Positions 6,955 to 11,394 of a DNA stretch of 11,394 nt are shown one piece after another (the stretch's first letter is position 1; each line of letters begins with the position of its first letter). Both the position numbers and the translations under genes were made by a program. Where the stretch lies: assembly GCA_017428805.1 (NCBI GenBank), contig JAFRQC010000118.1, positions 1-11,394 of the forward strand, written 5' to 3'. The stretch is from Prevotella sp. (lineage in GTDB: Bacteria > Bacteroidota > Bacteroidia > Bacteroidales > Bacteroidaceae). The notes under the pieces are model-generated. The model was given only the letters and a program-made list of their open reading frames with translations, had not been told where the DNA came from and searched no databases.

Positions 6955-6971
6955 TTCATTCAACGAACACC
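6942..6971 (-). terminator. Hairpin with T-rich tail, terminator of the symporter locus or operator
   Basis: Perfect 8-base arms ggtgttcg (6942-6949) and cgaacacc (6964-6971), extendable by a few bases with one mismatch, flank a 14-base loop. Read on the minus strand, the stem is followed by TTATTTTTATA, consistent with an intrinsic terminator for the symporter pseudogene upstream. The loop is longer than usual for a terminator. Because the stem surrounds the -33 box and reaches into the spacer of the next promoter, it could instead be an operator. Confidence 0.5.
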
Positions 6972-7042
6972 CTAATTTATTCAGTAAAAATATCGTTAGG
7001 CAATGTGTTTACTTGTGTACACAACGCCTGTCAAGTTCTTAA

Positions 7043-7063
7043 CCGATAGTCATTCACTATCGG
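7043..7063. other. Perfect inverted repeat at the symporter stop codon
   Basis: Arms ccgatagt (7043-7050) and actatcgg (7056-7063) flank a 5-base loop that holds most of the TGA stop (7052-7050). No T-run follows on the minus strand. It may act together with the hairpin at 6942-6971 as a 3'-end structure. Confidence 0.55.
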
Positions 7064-8022
7064 AGCCGGAGGCGGTTTCTTGCCCTTTGAATATGTTGTT
7101 CATGACGACGGCACATGAGGCATCGCCAGTAATCGACATGACTGTGCGGCCGATGTCCACAATGCGGTCTACTCCAGCCACGATGGCCACGCACTCCACA
7201 GGAATTTGCGCTGAAGCAAATACCATCGCCATCAAAGCCAGCGCTCCGCCAGGAATACCTGGTGTGCCGATAGAGGCGACCGTTGAGGCAAAGGCGATGG
7301 CAAAATACTGATGCATCGTCAGGTCGATGCCACAGCAGGCTGCCATGAAGACAGAAGCCACACCGAGGTAGATAGCCACACCATCCATGTTGATCGTCGC
7401 ACCTAATGACAGCACAAAGTTACCTATATCCTTGCGGACACCCATCTTCTCAGTACATTTCATCGTGTAGGGCAGGGTGGCGACAGGCCTCCCAGCAGAT
7501 AGACCAGCGAGGCATAGACGCATACCGCATGGATGCAGAAACAGAAATAGGCCAGGGCGATAAGTGCTGCATAGGAGCCTAAAACTGTGGGACCATTGAC
7601 CACCACAACAGGCGTCAGCATGCAGAATACGCCATACGGTGCAAGGGCCATGATATACGATAGTATTTTCGCTACGACGGCATTGAAACTGAGCGTGACC
7701 TTTCGTGCAGGCTCTCCAGCCTCACCAGAATGAACCATCGCCACACCAAAGAATAGGGCAATCACAATGACCTGAATCATCGTCATATTGCTCAACGGGG
7801 CCATGATGTTGTCAGGAAACATGTTGACGATCTGTTTCATGATGGTGATGTCAGGAACCTCTATTTCAGGTGCGCTACTGCCTGTCTCCACATGGATGAG
7901 GGGAAGAAAACCTTTCACCATTGTGGATAGTACTAGTCCGAGTGTGACAGCAATCACCGTTGTAAAATTGCCAAGACCAGTGCTATGGCTATCTGTGATG
8001 TCAGCGATAGTTTTTTCATCAT
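7050..8022 (-). pseudogene. Dicarboxylate/amino acid:cation symporter pseudogene (two internal deletions)
   Basis: Three pieces of one DAACS-family (SDF, PF00375) transporter lie in order but in different frames. Piece 1 begins at the ATG pair at 8022/8019 and reads MMKKLSLTSQIAIALVLAI before a TGA at 7956-7954. Piece 2, up to 7460, resumes at LGNFTTVIAVTLGLVLS and runs through several membrane helices to VYASLVYLLGGLSP before going out of frame. Piece 3, to 7050, resumes at VATLPYTMKCTEKMGV and includes the hallmark GATINMDG motif, the segment ASIGTPGIPGG and AGVDRIVDIGRT. Compared with intact members, roughly 60 codons are missing at the first junction and about 20 at the second; the second removes the Ser-rich hairpin tip. 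Family members are usually about 400 residues. A functional product is very unlikely. Its promoter at 8052-8083 still looks intact. Confidence 0.85.
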
Positions 8023-8051
8023 GATTATGTCTTTAAGTCTTTATTTTGTGA

Positions 8052-8083
8052 CAAAGGTACGAATAAGCGCTCGAAAACCCAAA
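8052..8083 (-). promoter_or_regulatory. Bacteroidota housekeeping promoter of the symporter pseudogene
   Basis: On the minus strand, TTTG (8083-8080), a 20-base spacer and TACCTTTG (8059-8052) match the Bacteroidota consensus. The start codon is about 30 bases downstream at 8022. The element has survived although the coding region is broken. Confidence 0.75.
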
Positions 8084-8100
8084 TATTTTAGCGATTATGT

Positions 8101-8295
8101 TTAAAGGGTGCCGTAAAGTTCTGTCAACCGCCTTGCCGCAGTCATGTCGTCATAACGCTCTTTTGCTAAAGTCAATGCATGATGTTGGTATTCGTCAGAC
8201 TGGTACTTGGCCACTGGTGCCTCTTTGATCATCAACCTCCATAGAACGCTTTGCGGAATCCGGGGTTTAGTATAGAAGGGATAGAGCCGGATTCA
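8101..8295 (-). pseudogene. 63-codon C-terminal gene remnant (glycosyltransferase-like end)
   Basis: On the minus strand an open frame runs from just after a TGA (8295-8293) to a TAA (8103-8101). It has a protein-like composition with RIPQSVLWRLMIKEAPVAKY in the middle and LAKERYDDMTAARRLTELY near the end. The end resembles C-termini of family 4-type glycosyltransferases, where an Arg-Tyr-rich helix with a Leu-Tyr end is common, but that likeness is loose and no catalytic region is present. No start codon with a leader is visible, and the frame is closed upstream, so I read it as the 3' end of a lost gene. The symporter promoter begins 18 bases after its stop. Confidence 0.4.
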
Positions 8296-8353
8296 GAGCG
8301 TCCCGCCGAATGACGCTGAGATTGGAGCCTTGAAAAGGTGATTCTGCTATCTG

Positions 8354-8397
8354 TAAAAGGAGACTTTAATGCCTTTAAAAGGAGACTTTAATGCCTT
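8354..8397. repeat. Perfect 22-base tandem duplication
   Basis: Two identical adjacent 22-base copies, 8354-8375 and 8376-8397, each begin taaaaggagactt and end taatgcctt. A few related bases (ctaaag) follow. They lie directly before the hairpin element at 8407. Confidence 0.9.
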
Positions 8398-8406
8398 CTA
8401 AAGTTT

Positions 8407-8460
8407 GTTCTTCGACGTGGAACGTTTGTTCTACGTCGAAGAACGCTGATTCCACGTCGA
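8407..8460. repeat. Long hairpin element with a competing third arm
   Basis: Arm GTTCTTCGACGTGGAAC (8407-8423) and arm GTTCTACGTCGAAGAAC (8428-8444) form a 17-pair stem with a single G-T pair and a 4-base loop (gttt). A further segment TTCCACGTCGA (8450-8460) is the exact reverse complement of 8412-8422, so the left arm can pair with either partner. The element contains no open reading frame of note. Confidence 0.85.
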
Positions 8461-8556
8461 GGATTATTTGTTCGTTGACATAGTAAGAAAGTTTTAGAAG
8501 TACCCGTGCGTTAAATCACCCAGGTCTTGTCGCCATGACTATAAACGTCCCGTCAT

Positions 8557-8617
8557 AGCATCTTCCCCTCATATTGTTCCCCTTTATTAAGGGGTAATAT
8601 GATGGGGAAAAGATGCT
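8557..8617. repeat. 61-base imperfect palindrome
   Basis: AGCATCTT (8557-8564) pairs with AAGATGCT (8610-8617), CCCC (8565-8568) with GGGG (8604-8607), TCATATT (8569-8575) with AATATGA (8596-8602), and CCCC (8579-8582) with GGGG (8591-8594). Small bulges separate the blocks and the loop is tttattaa. No T-run follows on either strand, so it is not an obvious intrinsic terminator. Confidence 0.75.
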
Positions 8618-8629
8618 TACTCTGACCCG

Positions 8630-8669
8630 CCAAAAAGAAAGCCCCACCGCCCTATCGGGTAGTGAGGCT
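8630..8669 (-). terminator. Intrinsic terminator after the orphan sorting-domain ORF
   Basis: Read on the minus strand, a GC-rich stem with a short loop (8669-8640, starting AGCCTCAC and ending GTGGGGCT, with CCC/GGG at the tip) is followed by TTCTTTTT (8639-8632). It lies about 20 bases past the stop at 8691. Confidence 0.75.
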
Positions 8670-8690
8670 GATAAAAGTATATGCTTGTCT

Positions 8691-9005
8691 CTATTTCACG
8701 ATGACCTTTTCTGTCAGTTCCTCCTTACCGATGGTGGCCTTGACGATATAGATGCCCTTAGGCCATCCTATAGTGGAAATAATCTCGGAACGACTGGTCG
8801 GAGACTGGGTATTCATCACCCTGCCTGTTGCAGCATTGATTATCTCAATCGTCCAGGGCTGATCAGGAGTGAAGTCCTTTGACGCATCGCCATCCTGAAC
8901 CAACGTAACGGTGATATTACTTGCTCCACTAAAGACGTTCATACTATATGAACTCGATGGGTATGCATATAGCACAAATTGATCCGCACCTTTACTCACA
9001 TTCAA
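8691..9005 (-). CDS. Orphan C-terminal sorting-type domain, probable gene remnant
   Basis: A 104-residue frame. The first 40 residues (QFVLYAYPSSSYSMNVFSG) are beta-like. The second half, WTIEIINAATGRVMN, GWPKGIYIVKA and ELTEKVIVK, has the pattern of Bacteroidota type IX-like C-terminal domains. The only possible start is a TTG at 9005; the frame is closed by a TAA five codons further upstream, and there is no signal peptide. Tails of this kind work only when fused to an exported passenger, so this is most likely the surviving 3' end of a larger secreted-protein gene. It lies 74 bases after the lipoprotein gene in the same direction and ends before a good intrinsic terminator, so it may still be transcribed. 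A real small gene with a TTG start cannot be excluded. Confidence 0.5.
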   Translation of the reverse strand: MNVSKGADQFVLYAYPSSSYSMNVFSGASNITVTLVQDGDASKDFTPDQPWTIEIINAATGRVMNTQSPTSRSEIISTIGWPKGIYIVKATIGKEELTEKVIVK

Positions 9006-9079
9006 TATTTTGTTTTCTTATAATTCATCGAAGAAATGCTTTTAGAACCTCGCTCATCATCGGTAAAGCTTTTTAATAC

Positions 9080-9472
9080 TCACTCTGCTTTTTCGATTTT
9101 AGTTAGATAAACAAAATAATATGAATGTCCCCCTAAAAGCAGAAAATGTAGTGACTCTCGTTCCTCATCGGTCATCTCAACTACTCTTCCAGAGAATGAA
9201 AGCTTTATCCCCTCTTCATTAAACTCCTCAGGAAGATTCAAGGGATAATATGTGTCAACATGATCAATAGGTTTGGATTGACGAATATACCATCCATGAC
9301 TTAATTCATAGCGCAAATAGCCTGTGTAGTCATTCTCAGGGAGGGATTGTAGGCTGTCTTCAAATAGAGCCAATTTGTTGTCCACAAGAACACTCAAATC
9401 ATCATCATTGCTGCATGCGCTGGACAATCCAAGTGCCAGCAGCATGCTCATCATAATTGTTGCCTTTTTCAT
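9080..9472 (-). CDS. Small lipoprotein, candidate ECF sigma target
   Basis: A 130-residue protein. Residues 1-19 form a signal peptide ending LGLSSA, followed by Cys20 and SNDDD. Ser replaces the usual Leu at lipobox position -3, but Cys followed by Ser/Asn and acidic residues is typical of Bacteroidota surface-exported lipoproteins. The mature part (about 110 residues) has YTGYLRYELSHGWYI, YYPLNLPEEFNEEGIKLSFSG and YYFVYLTKIEKAE, suggesting a small beta-sandwich or beta-barrel domain. I do not recognise a named family. NigD-like lipoproteins are one thing to compare, since I recall one in the regulon of a related sigma/anti-sigma pair. Its promoter matches that of the ECF sigma gene block for block (9527-9592), so it is probably controlled by that sigma factor. 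The leader is about 50 bases and has a small 5-base inverted repeat. Confidence 0.85.
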   Translation of the reverse strand: MKKATIMMSMLLALGLSSACSNDDDLSVLVDNKLALFEDSLQSLPENDYTGYLRYELSHGWYIRQSKPIDHVDTYYPLNLPEEFNEEGIKLSFSGRVVEMTDEERESLHFLLLGGHSYYFVYLTKIEKAE

Positions 9473-9526
9473 ACTCGTTCTTTTTTAGTTTAATACGTTT
9501 TTTATTTGAGACTATCTAAACAGTCT

Positions 9527-9592
9527 TCTATCTACTAAATCCATAGAGGGTGAAAAACTTGCATGAGGGGACAGACAATTAACACATCTTAA
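9527..9592 (-). promoter_or_regulatory. ECF-type promoter of the lipoprotein gene
   Basis: On the minus strand: upstream box TTAAGATGTGTTAATT, 12-base spacer, -35-like ATGCAAGTTTTT (9564-9553), 12-base spacer, and -10-like ATTTAGTAGATAGA (9540-9527). The sigma gene has the same three blocks with identical spacing at 11329-11394. Block identities are 14/16, 12/12 and 13/14, while the spacers match at only 4/12 and 3/12 positions. The layout fits an ECF promoter (AAC-like core plus T-run, then TCTA-like -10). Confidence 0.75.
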
Positions 9593-9636
9593 CCAATACA
9601 GTAAGAATACTGACCGATTCTCTACATAAATGCTGA

Positions 9637-10743
9637 TTACTTTAAATTGAAGCGCAGGCCAAAGCTGAGGTTGAAGTTAAGAGGATGATCCTGATAAATG
9701 GTGGAGATGGAGCTGCCGTCGGGGAAGTAGTAGCCTAAACCAGGCTCGGCGTAGAAACTAAAGAAGTCTGTCAGTTTGTACTCAGCTCCTGCTGATCCGT
9801 TTAACGAGAACTGCCAGTGATAGGTGTCCAGACTCTTTTCTATCATACCTCCCGCCAAGACATAAAGACCAAAGCGGCGATTCTTCCATAGATCATAACT
9901 GATATTTAAAGGCAGACCTATGTAGTTCATATGTTGCTCTGAAACGGTGGCCTTGCCATATATCGTTGTAGTGATGTCAGATGAGAGGCGGGTGTATGTC
10001 AATCCGCTCTCTACGCTCCAACAGTCATTAATCCGATATCGCAATGATACGCCAAAGCGTACAGGTTGACGGTGGTGGACATGACAGTTAAACATTGAAT
10101 CTTCGACAATAACATCGTCAGGATTTCCTTGCTGGCTGAAAACTCCTGTCTGGCTGCCAGACATTGTACTTGACATATATACTTTAGCAGTCAGGCGGTT
10201 GTCTAAGTTCTTTCGTTGATTTAGGTCGGAGGGATAGATGACAGGGAAAGTCTTATCTGCAGGCTTCGCTTTCTTCTCTTCAACGGGTTGGGGCTGTTCC
10301 TTTTCATTGGTTACGGTAGTCGCGATAGCCTTGGCTGTATCAGGGGTTGCCTCAGAGATGGGGCTGGCGGCTTCTGATTCCAAAACGGGCGTTGATGTCA
10401 TATTGGGCGTATGTGCTGACTTTGCGAGAATCACGGGGACAGGTTCTTTGCTGAGCAAAGCGGCAGAGTCGAGCGCATGATTCTTGTCCTGCGGCTGATT
10501 ACTGACAGATACCGTTGTTTGCTGTATCGGCTCAGCATCGTTACGCATGAGACTCCAATAGCCCACGCCGGCAATCAGCAGAACAACAGCAGCCGCGGCC
10601 ATGCGCCGCAGCCAGAGCAGCCGGGCCTTGTGAGCCTTATTGGCAGCCACCGCCTGGTCTATCTCATCCCACGACACCTCTGGGACAGGCCACTCGTAGT
10701 CTGTCATCTTCTGTCGCAGATCGTTTATCCATTGTTCGTTCAT
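9637..10743 (-). CDS. Dual membrane-spanning anti-sigma-like protein with outer-membrane beta-barrel
   Basis: A 368-residue protein. Residues 1-47 are a cytoplasmic, charged and helical N-terminus (NEQWINDLRQKM, then PEVSWDEIDQAV), the expected sigma-binding part. Residues 48-65 are one transmembrane helix (MAAAAVVLLIAGVGYWSL). Residues 66-184 are a low-complexity Pro/Ala/Thr/Lys/Glu linker in the periplasm. Residues 185-368 are alternating amphipathic strands, with LRYRINDCWSVESGLTYTRL, MNYIGLPLNISYDLW, FGLYVLAGGMIEKS, FSFYAEPGLGYYF and FGLRFNLK, typical of a PorT/OMP_b-brl outer-membrane barrel. The order matches the Dma family of Bacteroides thetaiotaomicron, proposed to anchor in both membranes and to control an ECF sigma factor and vesicle formation. 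The start overlaps the sigma stop (ATGA at 10743-10740), indicating coupled synthesis. The assignment as anti-sigma factor rests on architecture and position. Confidence 0.85.
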   Translation of the reverse strand: MNEQWINDLRQKMTDYEWPVPEVSWDEIDQAVAANKAHKARLLWLRRMAAAAVVLLIAGVGYWSLMRNDAEPIQQTTVSVSNQPQDKNHALDSAALLSKEPVPVILAKSAHTPNMTSTPVLESEAASPISEATPDTAKAIATTVTNEKEQPQPVEEKKAKPADKTFPVIYPSDLNQRKNLDNRLTAKVYMSSTMSGSQTGVFSQQGNPDDVIVEDSMFNCHVHHRQPVRFGVSLRYRINDCWSVESGLTYTRLSSDITTTIYGKATVSEQHMNYIGLPLNISYDLWKNRRFGLYVLAGGMIEKSLDTYHWQFSLNGSAGAEYKLTDFFSFYAEPGLGYYFPDGSSISTIYQDHPLNFNLSFGLRFNLK

Positions 10744-11315
10744 CGTCGCGGGTTATTATTGTTGTTATACTTCCTGATCATTTGGGCCAGCATGCTTTTC
10801 GCCCTGAGCAGCTGCGAGGCCGAACTGTCTTTCTTAATGCCGAGCAGAGTGGCTATTTCCTGATGGTTCTTGCCTTCGAACACATAGAGGTTCAGCACCG
10901 TGCGGTAACCTGTTGGCAGGCGGTTCAGCATCTGGCGGATGATATCGGGCGGAATGTCTCTGACGGACGGGTCGTCTTCGGAGTCATCAATGACGTCGTA
11001 GTCAGGTTGCAGCAATTCGTACTGAACCTTTGTCCGCAAGAACTTCAGCGACTCATTGACCGCTATCCTCACGACCCACGCCTCCAAGGAGCCATTCCCA
11101 CGATACTTGAAATCGGTGATGTGGGAGAAGATGTGTACGAGTGCATTCTGAATCACATCCTTCACGTCTTCCTCATCAGCGATGTATCGCACACAGACGC
11201 CGGCAAGGCTTCCTCCATAACGGGTATAGAACTCCCTGGCCGCAGTCTTGTCACCTTCCTGCAGCCGCTTCACCAAGCGTTGTTCCTCATTACCAATAAA
11301 AGACACGTGTGGCAT
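10740..11315 (-). CDS. ECF RNA polymerase sigma factor (Das-like)
   Basis: A 191-residue sigma-70 family member of extracytoplasmic-function type, length normal for the group. Region 2 is about residues 13-95 and includes the core-binding DVIQNALVHIF and the segment GSLEAWVVRIAVNESLKFLR. Region 4 is about 122-178, with LPTGYRTVLNLYVFEGKNHQEIATLLGIKKDSSASQLL forming the helix-turn-helix that reads the -35 element (here split across two known helices, 133-150 and 151-170). The C-terminus ends in a run of Asn encoded by AAC/AAT triplets. It overlaps the anti-sigma-like gene by ATGA. Its promoter at 11329-11394 is shared in design with that of the lipoprotein gene, so autoregulation is likely. 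From the partner protein it would belong near the ECF21 group (recalled from the Das1/Dma1 pair, not tested). Confidence 0.93.
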   Translation of the reverse strand: MPHVSFIGNEEQRLVKRLQEGDKTAAREFYTRYGGSLAGVCVRYIADEEDVKDVIQNALVHIFSHITDFKYRGNGSLEAWVVRIAVNESLKFLRTKVQYELLQPDYDVIDDSEDDPSVRDIPPDIIRQMLNRLPTGYRTVLNLYVFEGKNHQEIATLLGIKKDSSASQLLRAKSMLAQMIRKYNNNNNPRR

Positions 11316-11328
11316 TTCTGCACTATTC

Positions 11329-11394
11329 TCTATCTAATAAATGCAGTAATACCAAAAAACTTGCATGGCCCCGCAAAGAATTAACACAGTTTAA
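11329..11394 (-). promoter_or_regulatory. ECF-type autoregulatory promoter of the sigma gene
   Basis: On the minus strand: upstream box TTAAACTGTGTTAATT (11394-11379), 12-base spacer, -35-like ATGCAAGTTTTT (11366-11355), 12-base spacer, and -10-like ATTTATTAGATAGA (11342-11329). The leader to the ATG at 11315 is under 20 bases. The upstream box reaches the window edge, so its conservation may extend further. See the matching site at 9527-9592. Confidence 0.75.

Larger units (their letters stand above)
8296..8690. other. Non-coding interval with clustered repeats and hairpins
   Basis: No credible coding region is seen here on either strand. The interval holds a 22-base tandem duplication (8354-8397), a long hairpin with an alternative arm (8407-8460), a long imperfect palindrome (8557-8617) and a terminator (8630-8669). 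The stretch between 8461 and 8556 shows nothing I can assign. Confidence 0.6.

Noticed and set aside
6870..6990. LytTR binding sites (paired direct repeats) in the operon promoter
   Set aside because: I looked for the usual pair of GTT-centred 9-base boxes with a 12-13 base gap. Only one poor partial match (around CGTTGAAT) is present, so no claim is made.
8354..8460. Possible CRISPR array
   Set aside because: The two 22-base copies are directly adjacent without spacers, and the following palindromes are not regular repeats; no cas genes are present.
9599..9612. Terminator after the anti-sigma-like gene (cagta/tactg hairpin)
   Set aside because: Only five pairs and no T-run; too weak to call.
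10744..10764. Asn-coding AAC/AAT run at the end of the sigma gene as a phase-variable tract
   Set aside because: The run is short and its triplet unit keeps the frame, so length change would not switch the gene or break the ATGA overlap.

Overview
The window looks like a chromosomal segment from a Bacteroidota bacterium, most likely Prevotella or a close relative (Segatella, Xylanibacter). The signs are two promoters of the Bacteroidota housekeeping type (TTTG, about 20 bases, TAnnTTTG), secreted proteins with type IX-like C-terminal tails, a dockerin-like tail, a Cys-Ser-Asn-Asp-Asp-Asp lipoprotein N-terminus, and an ECF sigma factor paired with a beta-barrel anti-sigma-like protein. Apart from the first gene, every gene lies on the minus strand.

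Left part (1-6954): the 3' end of an unrecognised plus-strand gene converges on a long minus-strand gene array. Read from its promoter near 6922-6954, the array is: a small secreted protein with a type IX-like tail (6874-6491); a Cthe_2159-family beta-helix carbohydrate-binding protein, coupled to it by an ATGA overlap (6494-4512); a secreted beta-helix protein with a type IX-like tail (4424-3108); a small secreted protein with a dockerin-like tail (3096-2731); a LytS-type histidine kinase (2695-1505); and a LytTR response regulator (1480-710). Gaps are 11 to 87 bases, so a surface-protein operon that carries its own two-component system is plausible. Three of the four secreted proteins start with related versions of one short beta-rich module.

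Middle (7043-9005): a zone of decay. It holds a dicarboxylate/amino acid:cation symporter pseudogene with two frame-breaking internal deletions but an intact-looking promoter, a 63-codon C-terminal remnant, a cluster of non-coding repeats and palindromes (8354-8617), and an orphan C-terminal sorting-type domain with no normal start.

Right part (9080-11394): an ECF sigma gene overlaps (ATGA) a gene for a protein with a cytoplasmic N-terminus, one membrane helix, a long periplasmic linker and a C-terminal outer-membrane beta-barrel. This is the architecture of the dual membrane-spanning anti-sigma (Dma) family described in Bacteroides thetaiotaomicron. The sigma gene and the lipoprotein gene downstream of the pair share a three-block, 66-base promoter with identical spacing. 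This suggests an autoregulated sigma factor with the lipoprotein as a direct target.

The most notable points are the shared ECF promoter with the two-membrane anti-sigma protein, the 8-base-unit palindromic repeat inserted in frame in the response-regulator linker, and the modular secreted-protein operon.
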